Origin: UBA2336 sp036787955
GTDB lineage: Bacteria > Bacteroidota > Bacteroidia > Cytophagales > Cyclobacteriaceae
Assembly (NCBI GenBank): GCA_036787955.1
Contig: DAIQOI010000002.1
Coordinates: 248,001-312,000, forward strand
DNA: 64,000 nt
Direction of reading: 5' to 3'
Below are positions 17,787 through 26,599 of this stretch, in pieces. A model generated the notes under the pieces. The model did not search any database. It worked only from the letters and a program-made list of their open reading frames with translations, and was not told where the DNA came from. Within the stretch, counting starts at the first letter, position 1; the number at the start of each line of letters is the position of its first letter. The position numbers and the translations under genes are program-made.

Positions 17787-18581
17787 CTAAACTGCAATGG
17801 GCGCTTTAATGGCCGGATGTGCCTGGTAGTTGACTATCTCAAAGTCCTCCAAACGGTAATCAAAAATTGATGCTGGCTTGCGCAGCAGACGCAACTGCGG
17901 TAGCGGATACGGTTGGCGGCTTAACTGCAAACGAGCCTGGTCGATGTGGTTCGTGTAAAGATGCACATCGCCTCCCGTCCATATAAATTCGCCCGGCTCA
18001 TAACCGGTTTGCTGGGCTACCATATGGGTAAGCAGCGCGTAGCTGGCAATGTTAAAAGGCACTCCCAGGAAAAAATCAGCCGAACGCTGATATAACTGGC
18101 AGGAAAGTTTTCCATCGGCCACGTAAAACTGAAACAAAGCATGGCATGGCGGCAGGGCCATTTTATCCACATCAGCGGGATTCCAGGCCGTAACAATATG
18201 CCTGCGCGAATCGGGTTTGGTTCGAATCTGCTCAATAACCTGACTGATCTGATCAATCGAACGACCATCGGGTGCTGGCCAGGAACGCCACTGATAACCA
18301 TACACGGGGCCGAGATTTCCCTCGGCATCAGCCCATTCATCCCATATGGTTACATTGTGTTCGTGCAGAAACCGGATGTTGGTATCGCCACGCAAAAACC
18401 ACAGCAATTCAACAACAATGGATCGGATATGTAATTTTTTGGTGGTAACCAGCGGAAAGCCTTCCTGAAGATTGAACCGCATCTGCCGTCCGAAAACGGA
18501 CAAGGTACCCGTTCCGGTTCGGTCCGTTTTTGGGGTGCCGTTTTCCAGAATGTCGCGCATCAGATCCAGGTATTGCTTCAT
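17787..18581 (-). CDS. thyA: Thymidylate synthase
   Basis: ThyA methylates dUMP to dTMP using methylene-tetrahydrofolate. The 264-residue length and the catalytic Cys146 (LPPCHALFQFYV) match E. coli ThyA exactly in number. Other visible features are RTGTGTLSVFG (loop with the phosphate-binding Arg), IWDEWADAEGNLGPVYGYQWR, RQRSADFFLGVPFNIA-like QRSADFFLGVPFNIAS and the C-terminal HPAIKAPIAV. The dCMP deaminase at 37.6 kb belongs to the same supply route. Confidence 0.98.
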   Translation of the reverse strand: MKQYLDLMRDILENGTPKTDRTGTGTLSVFGRQMRFNLQEGFPLVTTKKLHIRSIVVELLWFLRGDTNIRFLHEHNVTIWDEWADAEGNLGPVYGYQWRSWPAPDGRSIDQISQVIEQIRTKPDSRRHIVTAWNPADVDKMALPPCHALFQFYVADGKLSCQLYQRSADFFLGVPFNIASYALLTHMVAQQTGYEPGEFIWTGGDVHLYTNHIDQARLQLSRQPYPLPQLRLLRKPASIFDYRLEDFEIVNYQAHPAIKAPIAV

Positions 18582-18633
18582 GGCTTTGTTTTCTGCAAAA
18601 TAAATGAATTGCAGCAGGTATAAACAGGACAGA

Positions 18634-18666
18634 ATAAAAAAACGTCCTTCCGGATGGAGGACGTTT
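18634..18666 (-). terminator. Rho-independent terminator of the lipoprotein gene at 18712
   Basis: A 9-bp stem, AAACGTCCT/AGGACGTTT (18640-18648 with 18658-18666), has a 9-base loop. On the minus strand it is followed by a T-run formed from the A-run at 18634-18640. It fits termination of the gene ending at 18712, before thyA. Confidence 0.75.
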
Positions 18667-18711
18667 AAATTAGCTCAGTATAACCTACTTATTGTCAACG
18701 ACTGGAGCCTA

Positions 18712-19614
18712 TCAGCCCCTGCGCTGCACTTCAAAGCTTCGCGACTGGCCATTCACTGTAATGGTTATGATGCGGTCGCACGAACCATCGCCATAGTCCA
18801 CTGTGATAACTTTACCGGTTGTCAGATCCGTAAATTCCTTGATACCCGACACAGCTATAGGGCAACCGCGTTTGTAGACCAGTTGTTCAACAATTTTCAT
18901 TGCATAGGAGCGGCCCCTGCGGTTGGTACCCGAGGCTGCCACCTCCGAACCGGAGCACTGGTTAACCAGGAGCTGATCGTTGGCAGGTACCGGAGCACGC
19001 TGCCAGGTACGCACGAAACAATGCTCACGGGTAGCAACTGTGCCATCTGGCCACGCTGCTCTGCCATTTTCCAGTTCGATTTGAAAAGCGGGCACGTCTT
19101 CATTGCTGCTGCTGACATTGGTTAGGGTACGGGTACCACTTATAGCAATATCATTGATCGAGTAGCCATCAAATGTAATGACAACCGTTGAGCCGGGTTG
19201 AAAGCGCCTGCCCTCAAAACTGATAATCAGTTTACCTTTGCGCACATTGCCGTTGCCATCGGTACATCCTTCGCCAAAGTCGATCACGATGGTTCCGCTA
19301 GGGTATTCCGATGTGGATCCGGGGTTCACGGTAATGCTCACACTTACGTTCGAGCAACCACACCGGGGATCGGGGACGTTGATGTGCCGGGGGCCGGTTT
19401 CCAGCCTGCCGCCTGCCGGTGCATCGTCAGCCAGTAATGCCAGTGCCGACAGGTCATCTACATCTTCAAAAACATAGTCGGCAATTACATCCTCGGCAAC
19501 ATAGGCCGATTCTTCCTGCAAGAACTTGTCTTCAGGATCACAGGCAACAAAGCCCAGCGTTACTACTGCTATTACTGCAGTTAAGCGTTTGTTAACGATT
19601 TTTAAAGCATTCAT
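18712..19614 (-). CDS. Exported lipoprotein of unknown function
   Basis: A 300-residue protein with a signal peptide ending in TLGFVAC, a lipobox-like site followed by DPED; the acidic residues fit the export signal of Bacteroidota surface lipoproteins. The mature part is beta-rich, with several glycine/aspartate turns (IDFGEGCTDGNGNVRKGK, VDYGDGSCD) and eight cysteines, several likely paired. The two 'DxGxGxCD' blocks each sit in similar strands and may be internal repeats. It is transcribed alone, divergent from the DUF3575 genes. No function recognised. Confidence 0.75.
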   Translation of the reverse strand: MNALKIVNKRLTAVIAVVTLGFVACDPEDKFLQEESAYVAEDVIADYVFEDVDDLSALALLADDAPAGGRLETGPRHINVPDPRCGCSNVSVSITVNPGSTSEYPSGTIVIDFGEGCTDGNGNVRKGKLIISFEGRRFQPGSTVVITFDGYSINDIAISGTRTLTNVSSSNEDVPAFQIELENGRAAWPDGTVATREHCFVRTWQRAPVPANDQLLVNQCSGSEVAASGTNRRGRSYAMKIVEQLVYKRGCPIAVSGIKEFTDLTTGKVITVDYGDGSCDRIITITVNGQSRSFEVQRRG

Positions 19615-19621
19615 ATTCTTT

Positions 19622-19649
19622 GAAAATTATAATTACGCCCATTTGACAA
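19622..19649 (-). promoter_or_regulatory. Probable promoter of the lipoprotein gene
   Basis: On the minus strand TTG (19647-19649) and TAATTTTC (19622-19629, one mismatch to TAnnTTTG) are 17 bases apart, but the -7 lies only 8 bases from the ATG at 19614. Confidence 0.35.
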
Positions 19650-19676
19650 CGCAAAAACGAAAAGGTTTAACAACAA

Positions 19677-19709
19677 TTTGGCACTGTATTTGAAAAATCC
19701 CTATAGTTG
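19677..19709 (+). promoter_or_regulatory. Probable promoter of the first DUF3575 gene
   Basis: TTTG at 19677-19680 and TATAGTTG at 19702-19709 are 21 bases apart and 22 bases ahead of the ATG at 19732. One mismatch to TAnnTTTG. Confidence 0.4.
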
Positions 19710-19731
19710 TCTTAACTAAAACCCTTCGTTT

Positions 19732-20259
19732 ATGAAAAAATTGTTTAACCCATTATTGTTTGTACTGGCATGTGGTTCCTCGCTGCAAGCTCAGGTTGCA
19801 AAATTAAACATCCTGAGCCCTGTATTTCGTACCATTAACGTATCGTACGAGCAGGTCTTGTCGGAAAACGGAAGCCTTCAGCTTGGTTTTTTTTATACAG
19901 GTATCAAGCTGGATGACACTAAATTTAGCGGTTTTGGAATAACGCCGGAGTACCGCTTTTATCTGTCTGAAACCGCTGCTCCCGAAGGGGTGTATGCAGC
20001 TCCTTTTGTTCGGTATCAGAATTTTGACCTGAGTGTTGAAGGTTCCGACTCCAAAGCTACCATGACGCTGTTCGGAGGCGGGTTGGTACTGGGCAAGCAA
20101 TGGATTTTTAAGGAAAAGGTTGCACTGGATATTTTCCTTGGCCCCAGTTACAGCTCGGGAAATGTGAAAGTTAAATCCGGAAGTGAAGGTGATTTTGACG
20201 TAGGCGCATTTGATGGATTTTCTGTTCGGGGCGGAATAAGCTTCGGTTATAGGTTCTGA
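19732..20259 (+). CDS. DUF3575 family outer-membrane beta-barrel protein
   Basis: A 175-residue protein with a signal peptide (MKKLFNPLLFVLACGSSLQAQ) and a small beta-barrel pattern of amphipathic strands ending in aromatic residues (GFSVRGGISFGYRF). The motif KLNILSPVFRTINVSYEQVL and TPEYRFYLSETAAPEGVYAAPFVRYQ are shared with the next gene, so the two are paralogues. DUF3575 members are predicted outer-membrane or surface proteins of unknown role in Bacteroidota. Confidence 0.8.
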   Translation: MKKLFNPLLFVLACGSSLQAQVAKLNILSPVFRTINVSYEQVLSENGSLQLGFFYTGIKLDDTKFSGFGITPEYRFYLSETAAPEGVYAAPFVRYQNFDLSVEGSDSKATMTLFGGGLVLGKQWIFKEKVALDIFLGPSYSSGNVKVKSGSEGDFDVGAFDGFSVRGGISFGYRF

Positions 20260-20333
20260 CCGAGCCCCATTTTTATTAAAATACAAGAAAACGCTAACTT
20301 GGTAGCGGCAGTTCTTTAAATCAACACAACGCC

Positions 20334-20852
20334 ATGGTAAAAAAACTGCTTTTACCAAGTTTATTGCTTTTGTGTGCCAATGCAACACAGGCACAAACTG
20401 CGGGTCAGGATAAAATAACCGATTTTCACCGGGCAAAGATCCTGAAGTTTAATATTTTCAGTCCCGTGGTTGAAACTGTTACTTTAGCCTACGAAAACGT
20501 ACTCTCCCCGGAAAAAAGCTTTCAGCTTACGCTAAGTTTTTTCGAATTTGGCTTTGTAGTTACCCCGGAATACAGATTTTACCTGTCAGAAACAGCTGCT
20601 CCAACAGGTGTTTATGTTGCCCCCTATCTTCGGTATTATCAGCTTGATGATAATGAATTTGAGACTAATAGCATTTTTGGAGGAGGGGTGGTTATTGGAA
20701 CCCAGCGCTTGTACAAACAGAAAATAACCATTGATGCATTTATCGGGCCTTCAGCCAGCAGCATAAATCCGTTTGAAGAAGAAGAAATCTCATTTGGAAT
20801 ACGTGCCGGATTAACTTTGGGCATAAATTTATCAGCTAAGAAAAACAAATGA
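20334..20852 (+). CDS. DUF3575 family protein, tandem paralogue
   Basis: A 172-residue paralogue of the preceding gene. It has a signal peptide (KLLLPSLLLLCANATQAQ), then the shared motifs KFNIFSPVVETVTLAYENVL and TPEYRFYLSETAAPTGVYVAPYLRYYQ, and a final strand SFGIRAGLTLGINL. It is shorter in the central loops and has a lysine-rich tail (SAKKNK). It starts 74 bases after its twin and overlaps the DUF4159 gene as ATGA. Probable tandem duplication with divergence. Confidence 0.78.
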   Translation: MVKKLLLPSLLLLCANATQAQTAGQDKITDFHRAKILKFNIFSPVVETVTLAYENVLSPEKSFQLTLSFFEFGFVVTPEYRFYLSETAAPTGVYVAPYLRYYQLDDNEFETNSIFGGGVVIGTQRLYKQKITIDAFIGPSASSINPFEEEEISFGIRAGLTLGINLSAKKNK

Positions 20853-21508
20853 GGGTTGCCGTTTCAATTGCATTAGTCGGCTTTTTGGTGCTGGCGGCAG
20901 GCGCTCAGCCTCAAATTAAAATTGCCAAATTAAAATATGGTGGCGGGGGCGACTGGTATGCCGCCAAAACAGCATTGCCCAACCTGATTGCATTTTGCAA
21001 CCGTGAACTGGGCACCAACATAGCGCCCGAAGAAGATATTGTGGAAGCCGGCAGCAAAGATATCTTCCTTTACCCTTATATCTTCATGACCGGCCATGGC
21101 AACGTGGTGTTTACACCTGCCGAGGCACAAAACCTGCGCAACTACCTCCTATCCGGAGGGTTCCTCCACATTGATGATAACTATGGCATGGATAAATACA
21201 TCCGGCCGGAACTGAAAAAAATATTTCCCGAGCTGGAACTGGTGGAACTGCCCTTCGATCACCCGATTTATCACCAGAAATTCAAATTCGCCAATGGCTT
21301 ACCCAAAATCCACGAACACGATGGCAAGCCCCCGCAGGGTTTCGGGCTTATTTATGAGGGCCGGCTGGTTCTGTTTTATTCCTACGAAACCGACTTGGGC
21401 AATGGCTGGGAAGATCAGCGCATACACAACGACCCTGAAGCCAAGCGGCAGGAGGCGTTGCGCATGGGTGCCAACATCATCAGCTACTGCTTTACGCAGG
21501 CATTTTAA
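20849..21508 (+). CDS. DUF4159 domain-containing protein
   Basis: A 219-residue exported protein with a signal peptide (VALVGFLVLAAGAQ-type, cut after AQP). It continues as a DUF4159 domain: IAKLKYGGGGDWY, then FMTGHGNVVFTP, GGFLHIDDNYG (an acidic D-D pair) and FDHPIYHQKF. The fold resembles glutamine-amidotransferase-like domains, and members often sit near von Willebrand/MoxR genes, but no such partner is here. It is probably periplasmic. The ATGA overlap with the preceding DUF3575 gene indicates one operon. Function unknown. Confidence 0.85.
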   Translation: MRVAVSIALVGFLVLAAGAQPQIKIAKLKYGGGGDWYAAKTALPNLIAFCNRELGTNIAPEEDIVEAGSKDIFLYPYIFMTGHGNVVFTPAEAQNLRNYLLSGGFLHIDDNYGMDKYIRPELKKIFPELELVELPFDHPIYHQKFKFANGLPKIHEHDGKPPQGFGLIYEGRLVLFYSYETDLGNGWEDQRIHNDPEAKRQEALRMGANIISYCFTQAF

Positions 21509-21583
21509 ACAAACCTATTTTTTGCCATGCAAGTGCGTCAGTGCCGCACTTTTCGCGGTCATCAGATTTTTTTTTTAAAAAAA

Positions 21584-21614
21584 TTTGCTTTTATCAACTA
21601 AATATTTAGTTTTA
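21584..21614 (+). promoter_or_regulatory. Promoter of the BlaI-M56 operon
   Basis: TTTG (21584-21587) and TAGTTTTA (21607-21614, one mismatch to TAnnTTTG) are separated by exactly 19 bases. The palindrome at 21596-21611 overlaps the -7 element. The BlaI ATG lies at 21633. Confidence 0.6.
21596..21611. promoter_or_regulatory. Likely BlaI-type operator
   Basis: AACTAAATATTTAGTT is a perfect 16-base palindrome covering the promoter of the repressor gene that follows. Its position over the -7 element fits autorepression by the BlaI/MecI-like product. The binding sequence is inferred, not known for this protein. Confidence 0.55.
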
Positions 21615-21632
21615 CATCTAAATCCATAGTAA

Positions 21633-22007
21633 ATGAAAAAACTCAGGGAGCTGACCAAAGCCGAAGATCAGGTAATGCAGGTATTATGGAAACTGGACCG
21701 GGCATTTGTGAAAGACATTATCGCGCACTTGCCTCCTCCTAAACCGGCCTACACCACCGTAAGCACCATCATCCGCATACTCGAACAAAAAGGATTTGTG
21801 GGTCACAAGGCCTATGGCAAAACCTACGAATATTTTCCGCTCATCTCGCGCGAAAACTACACCCGCTTTTACCTGAACGAAGTGGTAAACGGCTACTTCG
21901 GGGGTTCTATCCGCAACCTGGTTTCTTTCTTCGTGAAAGAAAAGAAACTGTCGGAAAAGGAACTGCATGAATTACTGAAAGAACTGAAAACCGGAAAACA
22001 ACCATGA
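21633..22007 (+). CDS. BlaI/MecI/CopY family transcriptional repressor
   Basis: A 124-residue winged-helix repressor. The family pattern is LTKAEDQVMQVLWKLDRAFVKDII (helix 1), AYTTVSTIIRILEQKGFV (recognition helix and wing), then YFPLISRENYT and a dimerising helical tail (KKLSEKELHELLKELKTGK). In such systems an M56 metalloprotease cleaves the repressor at Asn-Phe-type sites. The gene overlaps the M56 gene by four bases (ATGA) and is preceded by a palindromic operator, so it probably controls its own operon. Confidence 0.92.
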   Translation: MKKLRELTKAEDQVMQVLWKLDRAFVKDIIAHLPPPKPAYTTVSTIIRILEQKGFVGHKAYGKTYEYFPLISRENYTRFYLNEVVNGYFGGSIRNLVSFFVKEKKLSEKELHELLKELKTGKQP

Positions 22008-23860
22008 ATACCAGCTTACTGAATTACTTCATAGAGGCTAACCTGGGACTAATTCTATTCTATGCCTCTTATTATCTACTCCTCAAAAATGAAACGCAGT
22101 TCAGTTACCGCAGGTATTACCTGCTGGCCGGTATTATTCTCTCGCTGCTGTTTCCACTGCTGCACTTTGCAGATTTTCAAAGCGTGCCCAGTTTAAGCGA
22201 AACATTACCGTTGATTCAACTAAATGACGTGCCGCTTGTTGCGGCTCCATCAGAACATGCCAGGACATGGGATGTGACGCAATTACTAACTGTGATATAC
22301 CTGGCCGTAACGCTGGTGTTTGCACTTCGTCTGCTTTATCAGGTAGTAGTCTTGTTGCGGTTAATCCGGTTATTTCCTGCAAAAACGGTTATTGAACTAC
22401 CTGCTTCATCCTTCCTTGCCTTTTCGTTTTTCAACCGCATATTTATCAGTACGGCTTACCCGCTTTCTGAACGGGATAAGGAAAAGATTTTAAAGCATGA
22501 GGAAGTTCACCGCAAAAAGCTTCATTCGCTCGACATCCTGCTTGTTGAGCTGGTGCGCATTTTCTTTTGGTTCAACCCCATCCTGTTAAGTTACAGGAAA
22601 GAAATCGCCCAGGTACATGAATTTGAAGCCGATGAAGCTGCGGCTTCTCATGCAGAACAGGATCAGTACTGCGAATTGCTGGCCCGGGCTGCGCTCCAGT
22701 CGGCCGGTTATGGCTTGGGCAATCACTTTAACAATTCACTCACCCTAAAACGAATAGCCATGATACGAACGGTTAAAAAAAACATCCGCAAGTGGAAAGT
22801 ACTCACCATCTTTCTTTTCACCAGCGCATTGTTCATCATCATTTCCTGCCGCGATCAGGTAATGGAAGAAATGCAGCAGGAAATTCAAACCACTACCATA
22901 GCAGGCGATTTTCCGGATCATCTGAAGCCTGTTGTGGTTCGATTACAACAGGAATATCCCGGGTTAAAAATAGTTTATGTTGAAATCGATGCACTTGCTG
23001 CCGAAAAACTTAAAGAAATAAGCCCTGGCGATATCCTATACATCAACATGGCTGGTAACCCGAATGATCAACAGGGTGACAGGCGTGTTGAAATGCTTGT
23101 ACGTGCTGATGGTGCGCTTCAAAAGCTGAGCGCCAACGCCACAACGAATGACGAGGTTTACCTGGTAGCCGAAGAGCCAGCCGCACCGCAAGGAGGATTA
23201 ACAGCATTTTATGAAGCCATTCAAAAAGAACTAAAATATCCTGGTGAGGCGATGCGCAATGGTGTGATGGGCAAGGTTTTCATTGAATTTGTGGTTGAGA
23301 AAGACGGCTCCTTGAGCAATCATCGTATTGTGAAAGGAATCGGTCTCGGATGCGATGAGGAGGCCCTGCGCGCATTGAAAACCATAAATATACCGTGGAA
23401 CCCGGCACGGAACAGAGGTGAAGTTGTGCGCAGCAAGTTTGTGGTGCCTGTTACTTTTAAATTGGATAATCCTCCTGCAACCATCACTGGTGCATCTACG
23501 CCTGTATCCGAACAGCAGAGTAAAACCTTCTTGATTGTAGAACAACCGCCTTCGCCCGAGGGTGGAATGGAGGCTTTCTATCGGGAGTTGGCCAGGATCA
23601 TTACAGTTCCGGCCCAGACCAGACGTAACGGTGTGGAAGGAAAAATTTTGATAGAATTTGTGGTTGAAACGGACGGAACCACCTCCGGTCACCGCCTTAT
23701 GAAAGGAATTGATCCGGCAGCCGACCAGGCTGCCCTTGATGCCCTGAAATCGGTTAACCTGAAATGGAATCCGGGCACACAGCGGGGTACGCCCGTGCGT
23801 ACAAGCATGGTCATACCCATAACCATCAAAAACGAAAATAAGGAGTTAGACCGACCCTGA
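22004..23860 (+). CDS. M56 family (BlaR1-like) membrane metallopeptidase with two TonB C-terminal domains
   Basis: A 618-residue sensor protease. The N-terminal part has four hydrophobic helices (residues 10-25, 38-55, about 95-115, about 265-280). Between helices three and four lies the zinc site, HEEVH at residues 165-169, followed by VHEFEADEAAAS with the third ligand. Beyond the last helix is a long extracytoplasmic stretch. It ends in two TonB_C domains, residues about 397-488 and 520-612, each opening GGxxAFY and ending in a PV/PI-TxK strand. The two are clearly homologous. It is probably activated by an envelope signal to inactivate the BlaI-like repressor. Confidence 0.88.
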   Translation: MNTSLLNYFIEANLGLILFYASYYLLLKNETQFSYRRYYLLAGIILSLLFPLLHFADFQSVPSLSETLPLIQLNDVPLVAAPSEHARTWDVTQLLTVIYLAVTLVFALRLLYQVVVLLRLIRLFPAKTVIELPASSFLAFSFFNRIFISTAYPLSERDKEKILKHEEVHRKKLHSLDILLVELVRIFFWFNPILLSYRKEIAQVHEFEADEAAASHAEQDQYCELLARAALQSAGYGLGNHFNNSLTLKRIAMIRTVKKNIRKWKVLTIFLFTSALFIIISCRDQVMEEMQQEIQTTTIAGDFPDHLKPVVVRLQQEYPGLKIVYVEIDALAAEKLKEISPGDILYINMAGNPNDQQGDRRVEMLVRADGALQKLSANATTNDEVYLVAEEPAAPQGGLTAFYEAIQKELKYPGEAMRNGVMGKVFIEFVVEKDGSLSNHRIVKGIGLGCDEEALRALKTINIPWNPARNRGEVVRSKFVVPVTFKLDNPPATITGASTPVSEQQSKTFLIVEQPPSPEGGMEAFYRELARIITVPAQTRRNGVEGKILIEFVVETDGTTSGHRLMKGIDPAADQAALDALKSVNLKWNPGTQRGTPVRTSMVIPITIKNENKELDRP

Positions 23861-23940
23861 AGAAACGAAACTTGATTTTACCAACGTACGAACTGGACGT
23901 CATTAATCAGATGTAACGGATAGATAGGTTAAACAGGTGT

Positions 23941-23975
23941 AAGGCCAATAGCTGAGTAAGCTATTGGCCTTTTTT
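23941..23975 (+). terminator. Rho-independent terminator of the BlaI-M56 operon
   Basis: A perfect 13-bp stem, AAGGCCAATAGCT/AGCTATTGGCCTT (23941-23953, 23959-23971), has a GAGTA loop and is followed by TTTT on the plus strand. Confidence 0.85.
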
Positions 23976-24008
23976 CAACAGGCGCAATCTGGTTGACCCG
24001 GAACAGAC

Positions 24009-25145
24009 TTACTTTCCGTTAAAAATTTCACTCAGCTTTTTATCGAGCGCTTCTCCGCGCAGGTTTTTGGCAATAATCACCCCATTCGGATCGAGCAGTA
24101 ATGAAAATGGAATTGCATTGATGTTGTAGGTGCGGGCCGCTTCCGACTGCCAGAACTTCAGGTCGGAAACGTGGGTCCAGTTGAGGCCGTCTTCGCGGAT
24201 GCCTTGCAGCCAGTCTTCGCGGGTGCGGTCGAGGGAAACACCGTAAACGGTAAATCCTTTGTCTTTGTACTTGTTGTAAGCCCGCACGATGTTAGGATTT
24301 TCCTTCCTGCAGGGTCCGCACCATTTAGCCCAGAAATCAACTAAAACATACTTACCCCGCAAAGAGGAAAGCGGTACCACTTTACCTTCGGGATTGGGCA
24401 AAGCAATCTCCGGTGCAACCGAGCCCACAGCCAGCTTTTTCATTCGTTCAACCATTTCAACAAAAGCTTTGGCATGTGAATAATTTGGCCATTCTTTTTT
24501 GGCCTTCTCGGCTACATGTAGATATAAATCAAAATACTGGTCTTTATCAAAAGTGTTGCTTTCCAGAATATTGAGTAAGCCGAGCGACAGCGGTTCATTT
24601 TTCAATTCAGCAGCCAGTTTATCCATTTCGCGCCTGGCCAGGTTCATGTACTTTGTTTGAATGGAAAGCATCGCTTCTTCATCGCCGGCCACTTGTGCCT
24701 TGTTGAATTCTGAAATCATCTGATGTGCTTCCGGTGTATTATCAATAGCCCGGGTTCGGTTTTGCACCCTTTGAATCAGCTCAATGTCAGGCGAGCCTTT
24801 GATTTCAAAAAAGCCGGAAGGGCTGTTCCCATCTGCGTAGATATCCAGGTTGTTCCTGAAAAGAATAACATCCAAGACCTGCCGGTTATAAAAATTGATT
24901 TTATAATATCCCGGCTCGGTTAACCGCACTTTCTTACTGAAGGTGTAATTGGATTTCAGTTTAATGGTATCCTGCCATCCGTTGCCGTTACGGGTAAGTT
25001 CCATAATAGAGATGGTGCCCTGTTGCGGAAAGCCGACCTTACCGCTTATAATTACCTCCCACCCTTCTGCGGGCCGGCTTTGTTGTCCGTTGGTGCTGCA
25101 ACCGAGCAGTACCAGCATGGTAAACAGATATGTATTCAGTTTCAT
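24009..25145 (-). CDS. TlpA-like thioredoxin lipoprotein with N-terminal DUF4369 domain
   Basis: A 378-residue exported thiol-disulfide protein. A signal peptide ends at LVLLGCS (lipobox Cys about residue 16). Next comes a beta-rich DUF4369 domain (residues about 30-130), a helical linker, and a TlpA/AhpC-type thioredoxin domain with WAKWCGPCRKE (CxxC) and the cis-proline loop NINAIPFSLLLD. It would reduce or isomerise disulfides of envelope proteins, such as cytochrome c precursors. I start it at ATG 25145, not the preceding TTG. It is 17 bases downstream of gatB on the same strand, probably by chance. Confidence 0.88.
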   Translation of the reverse strand: MKLNTYLFTMLVLLGCSTNGQQSRPAEGWEVIISGKVGFPQQGTISIMELTRNGNGWQDTIKLKSNYTFSKKVRLTEPGYYKINFYNRQVLDVILFRNNLDIYADGNSPSGFFEIKGSPDIELIQRVQNRTRAIDNTPEAHQMISEFNKAQVAGDEEAMLSIQTKYMNLARREMDKLAAELKNEPLSLGLLNILESNTFDKDQYFDLYLHVAEKAKKEWPNYSHAKAFVEMVERMKKLAVGSVAPEIALPNPEGKVVPLSSLRGKYVLVDFWAKWCGPCRKENPNIVRAYNKYKDKGFTVYGVSLDRTREDWLQGIREDGLNWTHVSDLKFWQSEAARTYNINAIPFSLLLDPNGVIIAKNLRGEALDKKLSEIFNGK

Positions 25146-25162
25146 CAAAATAAGTTTCCGTG

Positions 25163-26599
25163 TTAATCACCGTTCAATAAACGTTCCAAAACATTCCGGG
25201 TTTGTGCCGGATCGGTTTTTTGCCGGCTGCGTTTCTGTATTTCGCCCATAAAGAAGCCCAACAGTCCCTTCTTGCCTTTTTGGTATTCCCTGACTTTATC
25301 CGGGTAGCTGCCCAGCACCTCCTGTACCAGGGGTAAAATTACATCTTTATCAGCGGTTTGGATAATGCCCAGGTGTTCGGCTGCTGTCAACGCGGTAAAT
25401 TCCGGCTGGATTATTACAAAAGGAAGCAATTCGCGGGCAGCTATGGCAAAACTCACCTTGCCGGCTTCGGTCAGTGCAATTACCTCCGCCAGCCGGGCAG
25501 GGTTTGGTTTTTTCTTGTCTGCGCCAAGGGAGCGCACCGGACCGATAATCCAGTTGGCCGATGCGCGCGGGTTGCCCGTCAGCTTTACAGTTTCTTCAAA
25601 CAAGTCAGTCAGTTCTTTTTCTTCAACCAGAACAGCCGCATCGGCAGGCGGAATATTGTATTCATTTACATACCGGATGTACAGTTGATGTGGTAATTCG
25701 GGCAGGCTCGTTTTTAATTTTTCAATAAACGAATGGTCGAGTACTATCTCTGGCAGGTCGGGCTCGGGGAAGTAGCGGTAATCGTTCAATTCTTCCTTGG
25801 TACGCATGGCAAAAGTTTGGCCGGAAGAGGCATTGAAAAGCCGCGTTTCCTGCATAACCTTCTTGCCTTCCCTGAGTAATTCTGTTTGCCGGGTAATTTC
25901 ATAAGCCAGTGCCTGCTGAAGAAAGCGGATGGAGTTCAGATTTTTGATTTCAACGCGTGTGCCCAGTTCGTTGCTGCCGGAAGGACGCATGGAAATATTG
26001 GCATCGCAGCGCAAGGATCCTTCCTCCATGTTGCCATCACTGATACCGAGATAACGCACCATCCTGCGCAGTTCGGCCACCACGGCACCTGCCTCTTCGG
26101 GCGAATGAATGGAAGGATGCGTTACTATTTCGAGCAGTGCGGTGCCTGCACGGTTAAAATCCAGTGCAGTAAGATTATCATACACATCATGAAGCGATTT
26201 TCCGGCATCTTCTTCAATCTGTATGCGTATCAGGGGCACCCTCTTATCATAGGCCTCCCTTAAGCGCACCGGAATGCCGCCCCCTTCGCACACGGGCAAG
26301 CGACTTTGTGTAAGCTGATAGCCTTTTGGCAAATCGGGATAGGTATAATTTTTACGCTCGAAATAAAACCGGTCATTGATTTTGCTACCGCAGGCAAGCC
26401 CAAGCAGAACCGCTTTACCTACCGCTTCTTTATTTAACACCGGCAGGGTGCCGGGATAACCCAACGACACTTCGCTGATGCGGGTGTTAGGTGCCTGGCC
26501 GAACGCTGCCTCATCGGCACAAAACAATTTTGTGCGCGTGTTGAGTTGAACATGCAGCTCAAGTCCGATTACCGGCTGCCAGGCATGGTTCTGTTTCAT
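25163..26599 (-). CDS. gatB: Asp-tRNA(Asn)/Glu-tRNA(Gln) amidotransferase subunit B
   Basis: GatB is the kinase and tRNA-binding subunit of the GatCAB complex, which amidates misacylated Glu-tRNA(Gln) or Asp-tRNA(Asn). The 478-residue protein starts WQPVIGLELHVQLNT and holds LFCADEAAFG, LPVLNKEAV, FERKNYTYPDLPKGYQLTQ and EIKNLNSIRF. It ends in the YqeY-like helical tail (GLLGFFMGEIQKRS). GatA and GatC are not in the window. The ATGA overlap with the alaS stop shows translational coupling of two tRNA-charging genes. Confidence 0.97.
   Translation of the reverse strand: MKQNHAWQPVIGLELHVQLNTRTKLFCADEAAFGQAPNTRISEVSLGYPGTLPVLNKEAVGKAVLLGLACGSKINDRFYFERKNYTYPDLPKGYQLTQSRLPVCEGGGIPVRLREAYDKRVPLIRIQIEEDAGKSLHDVYDNLTALDFNRAGTALLEIVTHPSIHSPEEAGAVVAELRRMVRYLGISDGNMEEGSLRCDANISMRPSGSNELGTRVEIKNLNSIRFLQQALAYEITRQTELLREGKKVMQETRLFNASSGQTFAMRTKEELNDYRYFPEPDLPEIVLDHSFIEKLKTSLPELPHQLYIRYVNEYNIPPADAAVLVEEKELTDLFEETVKLTGNPRASANWIIGPVRSLGADKKKPNPARLAEVIALTEAGKVSFAIAARELLPFVIIQPEFTALTAAEHLGIIQTADKDVILPLVQEVLGSYPDKVREYQKGKKGLLGFFMGEIQKRSRQKTDPAQTRNVLERLLNGD

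Noticed and set aside
19804..20436. Minus-strand frame of 210 codons across the DUF3575 genes
   Set aside because: Spans two oppositely oriented genes and their gap; no sign of a real protein.
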